Of a stretch of DNA of 64,000 nt, positions 16,652 through 25,207 are shown piece after piece. The DNA lies in the NCBI GenBank assembly GCA_002371265.1, contig DFGT01000030.1, forward strand, positions 135,703-199,702, given 5' to 3'. Position 1 is the first letter of the stretch. Every line of letters begins with the position of its first letter. The position numbers and the translations under genes were made by a program. This DNA comes from Bacteroidales bacterium UBA3743 (GTDB lineage Bacteria; Bacteroidota; Bacteroidia; Bacteroidales; Paludibacteraceae). The notes beneath the pieces were generated by a model. It did no database searches, was not told the origin of the DNA, and saw only the letters and a program-made list of their open reading frames with translations.

Positions 16652-17383
16652 ATGAAGAAGTCAAATTTTGCCACATTATTAATATGTATGCTGTCGTGGT
16701 CTGCTAGTCTTTCCGCGCAACGGAAAGAAATACCACACGGTCATTTATACGACTACAATTATCCTTCTCAACAAAAAAAAGACTCCTTGGGTAAGTCTAA
16801 AATTTATATTCCAGATGCGAAATCGGATTTGGACAGAGATGTGCCACCTGGATTATTGCCACAGTATATGAACCCGAACTACTATGGTTACAAAGAGGTG
16901 AAACACATCAGATCGGCAGGCTCAGAATCCAGCAATGATTATTCCACACCACATTTCGGAGAAAAGGTGTCAAAGAGACGTGCGACAAAGAATTCATTTC
17001 AAATACGTCATTCTGATGGAATTTATCACTATCGCGATGGAATTTTCTATTTACAGAAAGAAGACACATACGTGATTCACGAGCCACATGTAGGATTTAG
17101 AGTGCCTACCATTCCTGTCGGGCGACGTGAATATACATTTAACGGCACTGCATACTACTATTACTATGGGACTTTCTACGTATTTAATCCTGTAGTGAAG
17201 ATGTACGACGTCGCAGTTCCACCTGTTGGAGTTATTGTTGATTGGATACCGAAAAATGCGGAAATGAAAGAGGTGTCAGGAGAGACATATTACATTGTGA
17301 ATGGAGTAAAATACAAAGAGGTCTCTTTGAGTGTCGCAAATTCAAAATGGTACCAAGTTGTCGCAGTTGACACAAAATATTAG
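16652..17383 (+). CDS. Secreted protein resembling DUF6515
   Basis: A 243-residue protein with a signal peptide (cut near LSAQ, about residue 23). The N-terminal half is Tyr/Pro/Ser-rich and low in complexity. The C-terminal half (about 125-243) has repeated aromatic strands such as YHYRDGIFY and YYYYYGTFYVF followed by VAVPPVGVIVDWIP. Short Tyr-rich strands plus a PPxGxxV motif are what I associate with DUF6515 proteins of Bacteroidota; this is a resemblance, not a certain match. The function is unknown. A new promoter follows the gene, so it is not part of the downstream rSAM operon. Confidence 0.6.
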   Translation: MKKSNFATLLICMLSWSASLSAQRKEIPHGHLYDYNYPSQQKKDSLGKSKIYIPDAKSDLDRDVPPGLLPQYMNPNYYGYKEVKHIRSAGSESSNDYSTPHFGEKVSKRRATKNSFQIRHSDGIYHYRDGIFYLQKEDTYVIHEPHVGFRVPTIPVGRREYTFNGTAYYYYYGTFYVFNPVVKMYDVAVPPVGVIVDWIPKNAEMKEVSGETYYIVNGVKYKEVSLSVANSKWYQVVAVDTKY

Positions 17384-17470
17384 AATTACTTCTTGACTCT
17401 AAGAAATGGCCGCGATTTTTAGAGCAACATTTTTTAACATAAAAAAGTTGTGTTTTCAAGACGCATAGAC

Positions 17471-17478
17471 TACATTTG
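17471..17478 (+). promoter_or_regulatory. -7 promoter box of the rSAM/lipoprotein operon
   Basis: TACATTTG matches TAnnTTTG, 31 bases before the ATG of the first lipoprotein at 17510. No other box or terminator is seen until 20469, so the five genes probably share this promoter. Confidence 0.6.
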
Positions 17479-17509
17479 TAAATATAATAATTTATGCGCA
17501 GAAAAGGAC

Positions 17510-17965
17510 ATGAGTAAATCTAAACTATATGCATGGATATTATCGATAATTGGACTTCAACTGCAGAGTTGTTTTCCTTTTTCGGCTTTAGAATACGGAT
17601 GTCAGTACACTGAATTCAAAACAAATGGCACAGTAAAAGACGAAAAAGGCAGAAAATGGTCAAACACGAAAGTCAATATAAAAATCGATGTTTATGACAC
17701 AAACGGCGACATTGCTTTAACATCAGAGCGAACCGTCACCAGCGACCAAAATGGCAAATATGAATCCAAATACGGAGAATGTGATTTCACAAAAACAATT
17801 GGAAAGATTGAATATGAAATCACCTCATCCCCTTCGTATCCTTACTATCTAGACACGATTCGCAAAGAAGTCGAAAGTGAAAACATTAAGGTCACGAAAA
17901 AAGGAGAGGATAAGACAATAAGTCAAGAAATCGACATTATTCTAAAAAGGGAAAAAAAAGAATAA
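17510..17965 (+). CDS. rSAM-associated putative lipoprotein, paralogue 1
   Basis: A 151-residue lipoprotein. The signal peptide ends in GLQLQSC (Cys21). After a short linker comes EYGCQY, then a GTVKDEKG motif that opens an Ig-like fold similar to the carboxypeptidase-regulatory domain, with a later NGKYES strand and a LDTIRKEV segment. It is the most divergent of four tandem paralogues: the YGCPY motif reads YGCQY here and the spacer after Cys21 is longer. The family matches the putative lipoproteins of rSAM/lipoprotein systems (the TIGR04134 type, as I recall), partner of a TIGR04133 rSAM enzyme. An in-frame start at 17450 would spoil the signal peptide. Confidence 0.82.
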   Translation: MSKSKLYAWILSIIGLQLQSCFPFSALEYGCQYTEFKTNGTVKDEKGRKWSNTKVNIKIDVYDTNGDIALTSERTVTSDQNGKYESKYGECDFTKTIGKIEYEITSSPSYPYYLDTIRKEVESENIKVTKKGEDKTISQEIDIILKREKKE

Positions 17966-17968
17966 ATC

Positions 17969-18412
17969 ATGAAAACGACAAAACTTATAGGCGGATTACT
18001 TGCCATACTTGGATTCCAGATGCAGAGTTGCGAATATGGGTGTCCATACACCACATATAAGACTCAAGGCACCGTAGTAGACGAAAAGGGAGATAAGATA
18101 AAAGGTGCAGAAGTCAAAGTAAAGATTGAGTCACGTCCAGATAGTCTCCATTTAAGCATAGACAAGACTCATCCCGTCATTTCCACAAAAACAGCCATGA
18201 GTGACAGAAAAGGCAAATACGAAACAACACATAAAGATTTAGATGATATTGGCAACGTCAAACTAAACTATGAAGTAATCACAAACAAAGACGGATACCA
18301 ACCTGACACTATCCGTAAAGAGGTAAAAAAGACGGACTTCAAGTATAAAGACGAAGATACATGGGAAACTATCGCAACTCATGAAATCAACATTGTTCTA
18401 AAGAAAAAATAA
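17969..18412 (+). CDS. rSAM-associated putative lipoprotein, paralogue 2
   Basis: A 147-residue lipoprotein three bases after paralogue 1. The signal peptide ends in GFQMQSC (Cys21) and the mature protein begins at once with EYGCPYTTYKT. Mature residues then give GTVVDEKG, a VKVKIES strand, a RKGKYETTH strand, YEVITNKDGY and PDTIRKEV. This is the single Ig-like domain shared by all four copies. The second Cys of YGCPY is the only other cysteine in the mature protein, which makes it a candidate site for chemistry by the downstream rSAM enzyme (inference). Location should be a periplasm-facing or surface membrane anchor. Confidence 0.85.
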   Translation: MKTTKLIGGLLAILGFQMQSCEYGCPYTTYKTQGTVVDEKGDKIKGAEVKVKIESRPDSLHLSIDKTHPVISTKTAMSDRKGKYETTHKDLDDIGNVKLNYEVITNKDGYQPDTIRKEVKKTDFKYKDEDTWETIATHEINIVLKKK

Positions 18413-18421
18413 AAGACAGAT

Positions 18422-18892
18422 ATGAAAACAACTAAAATTTTAACATGGCTATTGGCCATACTTGGATTTCAGATGCAAAGTTGTACAGAAGAAGAGGAAG
18501 GCCGTGAAGAATATGGATGCCCATACACCACATACAAGACTCACGGCACCGTAAAGGACGAGAATGGCAACAAAATCCAAGACGCCAAAGTCAGCGTAAA
18601 AATTGATGCCGTTGTGGAGACGACAGATTCCATCGGTGTGCAAAGCGATACAATATGGCACTCCAAAGAATCTGTGATGAGCGACAAACGTGGCAACTAT
18701 GAGACAAGAAGATCCGGAGTCCATCTCAATGGCGATGCCATATATCATTATGTAGTCATCACCGACAAAAACGGATATTTGCCAGACACTATACGTAAGG
18801 AAGTGAAAGGAATGGATTTAAAATTCGAAAAAGGAGGAGAGTGGGAAACAATAGCAAAAAACGAAATAAACGTCACTCTAAAGAGAAAATAA
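18422..18892 (+). CDS. rSAM-associated putative lipoprotein, paralogue 3
   Basis: A 156-residue lipoprotein. The signal peptide ends in GFQMQSC (Cys21). A short acidic stretch (TEEEEGREE) precedes YGCPYTTYKT; such acidic residues near the anchor can act as surface-export signals in Bacteroidetes lipoproteins. The Ig-like part follows: GTVKDENG, a VSVKID strand, a RGNYETRR strand, VVITDKNGY and PDTIRKEV. It differs from its neighbours mainly in the central loop (about residues 62-95). It lies ten bases after paralogue 2 and four before paralogue 4. Confidence 0.85.
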   Translation: MKTTKILTWLLAILGFQMQSCTEEEEGREEYGCPYTTYKTHGTVKDENGNKIQDAKVSVKIDAVVETTDSIGVQSDTIWHSKESVMSDKRGNYETRRSGVHLNGDAIYHYVVITDKNGYLPDTIRKEVKGMDLKFEKGGEWETIAKNEINVTLKRK

Positions 18893-18895
18893 ATA

Positions 18896-19360
18896 ATGAA
18901 ATCATCCAAAATATTGGCCGGTATTTTAGCTATGCTTGGTTTTCAAATGCAAAGCTGTGTAGGGACAGACGAATATGGTTGTCCTTACACCACATATAAA
19001 ACCAACGGCACTGTAAAGGACGAAAACGGCAACAAAGTACAGGGAGCTGAAGTCAGCGTGAAGGCAGACGTGATTGTCGAAAAGGAATCCATTTACGGTG
19101 AAAAATCCAAAGACACAATCTCACAACCAATTCAAACTGTCTACTCCAACAAAAAAGGTGTATACGAAGTAAGTCACGGAGATTTGCTAGATGGATTTGG
19201 CAACAAAAGTATAAACTATGAAGTCATCACCAACAAAGATGGCTATGAGCCTGACACTATCCGCAAAGAAGCTAATAAATCAGACTTCAAATACAAACAT
19301 GTAGGAGACTGGGAAACCGTCGCCACCCAAGAAATCGACATTACTCTAAAGAAAAAGTAA
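18896..19360 (+). CDS. rSAM-associated putative lipoprotein, paralogue 4
   Basis: A 154-residue lipoprotein directly before the rSAM gene (three-base gap). The signal peptide ends in GFQMQSC (Cys21), followed by VGTDEYGCPY. The Ig-like domain then shows GTVKDENG, a VSVKAD strand, a KKGVYEVSH strand, YEVITNKDGY and PDTIRKEA. It is closest to paralogues 2 and 3 across the first 30 mature residues and varies most in the middle. Like the others it ends in a short run of lysines. Confidence 0.85.
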   Translation: MKSSKILAGILAMLGFQMQSCVGTDEYGCPYTTYKTNGTVKDENGNKVQGAEVSVKADVIVEKESIYGEKSKDTISQPIQTVYSNKKGVYEVSHGDLLDGFGNKSINYEVITNKDGYEPDTIRKEANKSDFKYKHVGDWETVATQEIDITLKKK

Positions 19361-19363
19361 AGG

Positions 19364-20434
19364 ATGGCAGAAAAAAAGATTTCTATCCGTAAAAGGATTG
19401 GCTTAGAGCTTACCCGTAAGATAAGGAAAAGCACACCACCTCAACTGCGTGTCCTTTTTTGGGAATGTACATTGCGGTGCAATGCGGCTTGCAGACACTG
19501 TGGCAGCGACTGTAAGGCGACAGCCAACAGCAAGGATATGCCTGCCGAAGATTTTTTGAGAGTGATAGACAGTCTGACTCCACATGTGGACACACATAAG
19601 ACTTTTATTATATTTACAGGAGGAGAAGCACTTGTCAGGCCAGACATCGATTATGTAGGCACTGAATTGAACAAACGAGAGTATCCTTGGGGCATCGTCT
19701 CAAACGGATATTTGCTCAACGCAGAACGTTTTAAGCGTCTGAAAGCAGCAGGCATGCATTCCATCACCATCAGTCTGGACGGTTTTGAAGAGGCTCACGA
19801 CTGGATGCGCCGCATACCCAATGGATTCAAGCATGCGGTTGAAGCCATCAAACTACTCGTCGCCGACAATGATATTGTTTATGATGTCGTGACTTGCGCG
19901 AACCAGAAAAATTATGACTCGCTTCCTGAATTCAGAGATTTCCTCATCAGCATCGGAGTGAAAGAGTGGAGAATCTTCACTATATTCCCTGTCGGACGAG
20001 CCGCTGAAAATCCGGAATTACAGTTGAACGACCGTCAGTTTACCGATCTGATGAAGTTTATTGCAGACACCCGCAAAGAAGGGAAAATAAAAGTGAGCTA
20101 CGGATGTGAAGGATTCTTAGGCGGATATGAGACGGAGGTGCGTGACACATTCTACCAATGCAATGCAGGTGTCAACGTAAGCTCAATTCTAGCAGACGGC
20201 AGTATATCAGCATGCCCGAGCATCAGAGCCAACTATCATCAGGGCAACATCTATACGGATGATCTTTGGGATGTGTGGACAAACAGATACCAGAAATTCC
20301 GCGACCGCAGTTGGATGAAGAAAGACGAGTGCGGCGAATGCAAGATGTTCCGTTATTGTGAAGGCAACGGATTCCACCTGAGAGACGAGAATGGCAAACT
20401 GTTATTCTGCCACTACCACCGTCTACTTGATTGA
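19364..20434 (+). CDS. Radical SAM/SPASM enzyme of an rSAM/lipoprotein system
   Basis: A 356-residue radical SAM enzyme. The 4Fe-4S motif is CNAACRHC (Cys39, 43, 46), followed by TGGE (85-88), SNGY and ISLDG. A C-terminal SPASM region holds seven cysteines (248, 266, 284, 323, 326, 332, 349) able to bind auxiliary clusters, including the CxxCxxxxxC group DECGECKMFRYC. SPASM enzymes usually modify peptides or proteins, for example by thioether, C-C or C-O bond formation. Order and family (TIGR04133 type, as I recall) make the four upstream lipoproteins the likely substrates, but the reaction is unknown. No transporter or protease is encoded beside it, unlike RiPP clusters. A strong terminator follows. 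Confidence 0.88.
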   Translation: MAEKKISIRKRIGLELTRKIRKSTPPQLRVLFWECTLRCNAACRHCGSDCKATANSKDMPAEDFLRVIDSLTPHVDTHKTFIIFTGGEALVRPDIDYVGTELNKREYPWGIVSNGYLLNAERFKRLKAAGMHSITISLDGFEEAHDWMRRIPNGFKHAVEAIKLLVADNDIVYDVVTCANQKNYDSLPEFRDFLISIGVKEWRIFTIFPVGRAAENPELQLNDRQFTDLMKFIADTRKEGKIKVSYGCEGFLGGYETEVRDTFYQCNAGVNVSSILADGSISACPSIRANYHQGNIYTDDLWDVWTNRYQKFRDRSWMKKDECGECKMFRYCEGNGFHLRDENGKLLFCHYHRLLD

Positions 20435-20468
20435 TCTTTACAAGACAAAAGATTTTAATTCCTCATAC

Positions 20469-20507
20469 AAAAATAGGGAGGCTTAACAGTGAAGCCTTCC
20501 TATTTTT
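20469..20507. terminator. Bidirectional terminator between convergent genes
   Basis: AAAAATAGGGAGGCTT pairs with AAGCCTTCCTATTTTT with one mismatch, around ACAGTG. A-run and T-run on both sides let it serve the rSAM operon (+) and the adhesin gene (-). Confidence 0.85.
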
Positions 20508-20540
20508 GAGTTATAGGAGTCTGCTACCCCATCCTATTCA

Positions 20541-22868
20541 TCAATGTAGCAAAGTCACATGGCCAACATACTGTCTGTCTGATTCTTCCACATCTATCAC
20601 ATACCAATAATCTGTAGACGGAAGGGTTCTACCTGCGTAATCTTTTCCGTCCCAGCTGTTTTCTAGATTATCATAGGCATCAAATTCTCTAACAAGCTTA
20701 CCCATCCTGTCATAGATTTTCACAGTAATGTCAGAATATAATTCTACATTCTTTATGATCCATCTGTCATTTTCGCCATCCGAATTAGGAGAGAACATAA
20801 TTTCTGGTATAAGATCATTAGCCTCGCATGCTCGTGTAAGATTCAAATAAACAATGCTATCACAATCAGACTCACTAACCAGTGTGACTGTATATTCTCC
20901 AGCCTCAGAATATTCAGCATCTCCTATTTTATAGGTTTCATCACCCTTAATAACAGCCTTGACAAACTGTTTCTTGACGCTATTAATCACTACAGGTGTC
21001 GTCAGAGTGAATGATTTTCCTTTATATTCATATTTGACGGAATAAATGCCCGAGTTCGATTTTGTAACTTCATCAATAGTAGGGTTTTGTTCTGTCGACT
21101 TAAAGTCGTCTGGTCCCGACCACTCATAAGATACACCTTCTGGAGCATCATCAATGTAGAGATATAAACGTTCTCCCTCACACAATGGGCTGTTATTAGA
21201 AATCATAGCATCTTTCAGTTCTTCTACAGTTAAAATGAGAGTGACGATGCTATCACAACCAGTCGTGGCACTAACCAATGTGTCTTGGTATGTGCCTGAA
21301 ACTGATAATCGCTGACCATTGAACAAGATTGTTTCGCCTTGCAAAATAGAGTCCGCTATTTCTGTGTGCTGAATATTGTTAACCACAACATCTGTTTCTA
21401 TTGTTGGCAAAACAATTCCATTTACTGTAACAGAAAGCGAATACCTTCCACTGTTTGCGTCAGACACATTATCTAAAGTCGGTGATTCTTCTTTAGAAGA
21501 AAACCCGTTCGGGCCAGTCCAAGAGAACGTTGCGTTTTTAGGAGAGTTGAGAACCTTAAAAGAAATAGCATTTCCTTCACAAACAGGACTATTACTAGAA
21601 ATGGTAAAATCTTTACCCAATACCGTAAGAGAAAGGTTAACAACACTATCGCAACCAGTGATCTCACTTGTAAATGTCTTCTGATATTCTCCAGAAATTG
21701 TTAAAGTCTCATCTCCAAAAATGTAAGATTCACCCTCTTTTATCTCCTTCTTTATATCAACAACGTGTCTTTTGTTAACGACAACAGGCACCTCTACTTC
21801 ATCTGAAGACACGCCGTTAGAAACCATCACAACCGTATATATACCAGAATTCTCTTGTGTAGCATTGGAGATAGTAGGATTCTTTTCTGTAGAAACAAAT
21901 CCTTTAGGTCCCGTCCATAAGAATGTGGCTTCATCAGGAGCGTTGTTGACATCCAATTCAAAAGACTCCCCTTCACACACCGGGCCAACAGTCATAGCGT
22001 CAACAATGATCTTACAATTGGTTGTTGCTGTTCCAGCAGTCTTATTAAAAGAAATAGTACCTGGCTTTTGAGAATAATTTGTAACTAAGAATAAATACCA
22101 TTCCCCATTTTTTGCTTCTGGTATGTAACAAAATTCCTTACTGCTGGTGCTATAACTACAATCGACCATGGATTCCAATGGATAATTATCATTATAACCT
22201 CTAAAACATGGATTTGTCATATCAAACTGTACAGGATCAGGAGGAAATATCACATGTTCTTTCTGTTCTGTTTCATCAATACATGAATATAACTTTTCTT
22301 CTTCGGCGTCACAGTAATCAAAGTATTCAGAAATATTGTCAAAATCAGATGGATCTAACTGGAAAAAATGTTTATAGCAATCAACATATATACTATCCGA
22401 CAATGCCGTTACTCGATAGAATTCATCAAGATAACTCTGAGAATAACACGTGTCTGATACAACGTAGGCATCCTCGTCGTATAAATACTCATCCTCAACA
22501 GCATATATTGTAATATCTTTATTAATACTTTTGATCACCTCTTGCTTGTTCTTTCCTTTGAATGGTCCATAACAAGCAAAATCAACATCATACCCTTCAG
22601 AATGTTCTATAGTGATTCCAAGCAAACCAGGCTCATCGATTTGCATAATAAACCATTGTGGAGACGAGGAGCTTTCTAAACATCCACTGATGAATTCAAA
22701 TGCCTCTTCATCGGAAGTTCCTGCAGGAAAACGAATTCCCAAATCATTCTCTTCTGTACAAAAAGAAATTACATTTTCATTTGAAAAGAACTCCTGTGCA
22801 CTAATCTGCATATTATTTCCAATCAAAATGAAAAAAAAACACGAAATTTTACTTATTGTTCTCCTCAT
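20541..22868 (-). CDS. Large Ig-repeat surface protein with T9SS type B sorting domain
   Basis: A 775-residue exported protein with a signal peptide ending near QISAQ (about 25). Residues about 25-300 resemble a PPC-like or lectin-like domain (PQWFIMQIDEP, YDVDFACYGPF). Then come Ig-like modules, each opening with SPVCEG or a variant and containing FxWTGPxGF, alternating with strands ending TGCDSIV. The last 85 residues are a gliding-motility-associated (type B) sorting domain with FSPNSDGENDRW and IYDRMGKLV, so export and surface attachment by T9SS are expected. The role is probably adhesive (inference). The start at 22868 is chosen for the signal peptide; an extension to 22949 would bury it. 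Confidence 0.85.
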   Translation of the reverse strand: MRRTISKISCFFFILIGNNMQISAQEFFSNENVISFCTEENDLGIRFPAGTSDEEAFEFISGCLESSSSPQWFIMQIDEPGLLGITIEHSEGYDVDFACYGPFKGKNKQEVIKSINKDITIYAVEDEYLYDEDAYVVSDTCYSQSYLDEFYRVTALSDSIYVDCYKHFFQLDPSDFDNISEYFDYCDAEEEKLYSCIDETEQKEHVIFPPDPVQFDMTNPCFRGYNDNYPLESMVDCSYSTSSKEFCYIPEAKNGEWYLFLVTNYSQKPGTISFNKTAGTATTNCKIIVDAMTVGPVCEGESFELDVNNAPDEATFLWTGPKGFVSTEKNPTISNATQENSGIYTVVMVSNGVSSDEVEVPVVVNKRHVVDIKKEIKEGESYIFGDETLTISGEYQKTFTSEITGCDSVVNLSLTVLGKDFTISSNSPVCEGNAISFKVLNSPKNATFSWTGPNGFSSKEESPTLDNVSDANSGRYSLSVTVNGIVLPTIETDVVVNNIQHTEIADSILQGETILFNGQRLSVSGTYQDTLVSATTGCDSIVTLILTVEELKDAMISNNSPLCEGERLYLYIDDAPEGVSYEWSGPDDFKSTEQNPTIDEVTKSNSGIYSVKYEYKGKSFTLTTPVVINSVKKQFVKAVIKGDETYKIGDAEYSEAGEYTVTLVSESDCDSIVYLNLTRACEANDLIPEIMFSPNSDGENDRWIIKNVELYSDITVKIYDRMGKLVREFDAYDNLENSWDGKDYAGRTLPSTDYWYVIDVEESDRQYVGHVTLLH

Positions 22869-22927
22869 ACCACAAATTTTATAATTAACCACACTAAATA
22901 CAAAGTGAAATATCGTATTACTTTTGG

Positions 22928-22935
22928 CAAATGTA
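22928..22935 (-). promoter_or_regulatory. -7 promoter box of the type B adhesin gene
   Basis: TACATTTG on the minus strand, 59 bases before the start at 22868. A start at 22949 would lie upstream of it. Confidence 0.5.
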
Positions 22936-23203
22936 TTGATAATATGCAAACAATCAAATTTTATTTGATATATATGCGAGCCATATCGCTATTTCTTAAC
23001 AATTTTCTATGTTTTTATTTTATTTCGCACACAACCTTAAAATATTATTTATCCATATTTTTTTAGATTATGAGGGAATCCCTCAATACTGAATATACAT
23101 GACGACAGTCTACCGCATCCCCAATGGCTATTTTGTTACGACTAATAAAATTAAGTAAAAAAATCAGTAACTGTCATTTAAGACTAGTCAAGCAACAACA
23201 AAA
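22936..23203. other. A+T-rich gap with one small palindrome
   Basis: No gene is visible between the divergently read adhesin promoter and the SDR terminator. The only structure is a perfect palindrome TGAGGGA-A-TCCCTCA at 23071-23085, without a T-run. Confidence 0.5.
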
Positions 23204-23227
23204 AAGGAGAGCCTATTGACTCTCCTT
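23204..23227 (-). terminator. Terminator of the SDR gene
   Basis: AAGGAGAG and CTCTCCTT arms around CCTATTGA, with a run of As on the plus strand (Ts on the minus strand) beyond the stem. Confidence 0.75.
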
Positions 23228-23268
23228 CTATTAAAAAAATGTCTAATCTTAACATCCTAATATTATTC

Positions 23269-24000
23269 TTACTTCAATTTAGCCAACGCCTGTTCTAGCG
23301 TCATGCCTGCGTAATCCTGAGCGGAAATGATTCTGCCCGACTTTTTGTCGTCAGCAAACACGCCCAACACAACTCCTGGCAAAGCACTCTCAGGTGCATT
23401 TGGAGCGTTTGGTCCACCCAAATCTGTACGGCACCAACCTGGATCTGTAAGGCTGAGAACGACATCAGTACCGTCGATCTTAGAAGCCAAATCCTTAGTG
23501 ATCTTATCAAGACCTGCCTTGCTTGCCGAATATGCAGCCTGCTCTGGCTCAAGATTGATACCACTTGTAGTGTTAACGATTCTGCCGAAACCAGCCTTGA
23601 TCATACGAGGCAAGTAGTGGTAGCAGATAATCATTGGTGCTATTGTGTTGACCTTCAAGCTTTCCACAAAATCCTCCGCTGGAGTATTATAATACTCTGG
23701 ATAAGCACGATATGTCACCTGAATACCAGCATTATTTAGAACGATTTCAATGTTTGTGCCATTATCATCGATCTCTTTAAGCATACGTTTGACATCCTTG
23801 TCGTCTTCCAACTGGCACTCTACCGAGTAAGCCTCAACACCCATATTCTTGACTTCGGTCAAAACAGCGTCAAGATGCGACTTTTTTCTACTCTGAAGAA
23901 CGACGTTGCAGCCTCTTTCTGCTAAGAATTTAGCCGCCAAAGCTCCGATACCTCGTGATGCACCAGTAACAAGTGCCCACTTTCCTTTAATCTCTGTCAT
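23269..24000 (-). CDS. Short-chain dehydrogenase/reductase (SDR)
   Basis: A 243-residue cytoplasmic classical SDR. The Rossmann cofactor motif is TGASRGIG (12-19), NNAG lies at 89-92, the catalytic Ser is in TTSG (Ser146) and YSASK gives Tyr157 and Lys161. Arg40-like basic residues after beta-strand 2 (SRKK) suggest NADPH preference (inference). It could reduce or oxidise many carbonyl substrates; 3-oxoacyl-ACP reductases are the nearest familiar relatives, but the neighbourhood gives no pathway. It is transcribed alone, with its own -7 box at 24021 and its own terminator. Confidence 0.88.
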   Translation of the reverse strand: MTEIKGKWALVTGASRGIGALAAKFLAERGCNVVLQSRKKSHLDAVLTEVKNMGVEAYSVECQLEDDKDVKRMLKEIDDNGTNIEIVLNNAGIQVTYRAYPEYYNTPAEDFVESLKVNTIAPMIICYHYLPRMIKAGFGRIVNTTSGINLEPEQAAYSASKAGLDKITKDLASKIDGTDVVLSLTDPGWCRTDLGGPNAPNAPESALPGVVLGVFADDKKSGRIISAQDYAGMTLEQALAKLK

Positions 24001-24020
24001 AACTGTTTGTTAATTTTTTG

Positions 24021-24028
24021 CAAATTTA
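24021..24028 (-). promoter_or_regulatory. -7 promoter box of the SDR gene
   Basis: TAAATTTG on the minus strand, 20 bases before the ATG at 24000. Confidence 0.6.
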
Positions 24029-24427
24029 ATCATTTATATCTAGATTTCCGCATTTACTTGAATAAAAATTCAAAATATATCATTCCTTAAAACACAATAA
24101 AATCCTATAATTAAATCAAGCATACTATTAGAAATCTTGCATATATTTTATATTTTTTATAATTTTGTCTTGTTGTCTAAAAACATAATTAATGTGTTAA
24201 AAACCAAGTAAAGTCTTTTCTGGTTTAGCCACTTATTTTTTATCTAATGCGATGATTTGTGATGATGTTTTTAATGTCGTAGTTTTAGGACATTTTCATT
24301 CTGTAGAGAATTGGTTTTGTTTGAAGCCCCATCCTCTATTATTTTAACACAACGTGGCATTTTTTTTCAAAACGGGCAACTAATATATCATTTGTAAATT
24401 TATTAATTTCACAAAATAACAGAGAAT
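24029..24427. other. Gap upstream of the short T9SS-like protein, related to the 29.4 kb gap
   Basis: No gene is seen. From about 24326 to 24370 the sequence aligns with about 29370-29415: CCCCA, a T-rich stretch, TTTAA, then CGTGGCATTTTT. Both stretches precede genes that share a protein module. TATCATTTG at 24396-24404 is a near match to a -7 box with one extra spacer base. Confidence 0.45.
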
Positions 24428-25075
24428 ATGAGTATCATGAAAAAATTTATTCTACCAGTGCTGATTGCATTGGCAACTAACTTCTCCACATATGCGATAG
24501 AGGAGGTTTTCCTTGACACCATGATCTGTAAAGAGCAGATTTTGTTTGGAGACACATTCATGGTAGCCGGCACATTCCAAAAGACAACAACCGGCATCAC
24601 AGAATCAGGATATCCTATAGACACAATTTGGAATATCGAAGTTGTGGATATCAATTTACGACTAAGAATATTTACCGATAAGACAGAGCTAAAACCAGGA
24701 GATGAGGTGACATTGAACGCTACCATAAAAACGTACGATACAAAAGGCAGAGCACTAACTCCGACTTACCATTGGGAGCCTGAAATACTATCAAACGCAT
24801 TAAGTCAAACATTCACAATCGAGCATACAACAACATACACAATTTTTGCTGACTTAGATTTGCCATCCGACGTCGACAAGAATGCGAAGGGATGCCACGC
24901 AAAAGAGTCGATAACGATCAATGTAGGCTCCAATCATGAATTGGCTGTAGATAACATTCTTGCTGATCCTTCCTCAAAAGAGAATGTGTACTACAACATG
25001 AAGGGACAGAAAGTGGACCATCCTGAACGAGGAACCGTTTATATAAACAACGGAAAGAAAATAATGTACAAATAA
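24428..25075 (+). CDS. Secreted single-module protein, paralogue of the 29.5 kb adhesin
   Basis: A 215-residue secreted protein with a signal peptide ending near TYAIE (about 24-26). Residues about 27-165 are a near copy of a module in the 917-residue protein at 29536 (shared: EQILFGD, MVAGTFQK, DTIWNI, ADLDLPSDVDKNAKGC). The module is followed not by a type B domain but by a short tail with YYNMKGQKV, a GTVYINNGKK motif and a basic end. That tail resembles a short T9SS type A sorting domain. It looks like a duplicated module given a new C terminus. The function is unknown; surface or secreted location is likely. ATG 24437 is an alternative start. Confidence 0.75.
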   Translation: MSIMKKFILPVLIALATNFSTYAIEEVFLDTMICKEQILFGDTFMVAGTFQKTTTGITESGYPIDTIWNIEVVDINLRLRIFTDKTELKPGDEVTLNATIKTYDTKGRALTPTYHWEPEILSNALSQTFTIEHTTTYTIFADLDLPSDVDKNAKGCHAKESITINVGSNHELAVDNILADPSSKENVYYNMKGQKVDHPERGTVYINNGKKIMYK

Positions 25076-25094
25076 TCTTTTTTAGATTCTTCTT

Positions 25095-25127
25095 AAAAGG
25101 CACGTCTGAATGACGCGCCTTTTTTTG
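25095..25127 (+). terminator. Terminator of the single-module protein
   Basis: AAAAGGC(A)CGTC pairs with GACG(C)GCCTTTT, with seven Ts at the end. Confidence 0.8.
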
Positions 25128-25138
25128 AATATTTTTAG

Positions 25139-25146
25139 TACATTTG
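25139..25146 (+). promoter_or_regulatory. -7 promoter box of the nitroreductase lipoprotein
   Basis: TACATTTG, 61 bases before the ATG at 25208, just past the preceding terminator. Confidence 0.55.
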
Positions 25147-25207
25147 CATTCGACTCGAGAAAACAAATATCTCAGGTATATATTAATAATTCAACACTCA
25201 CTAAAAG

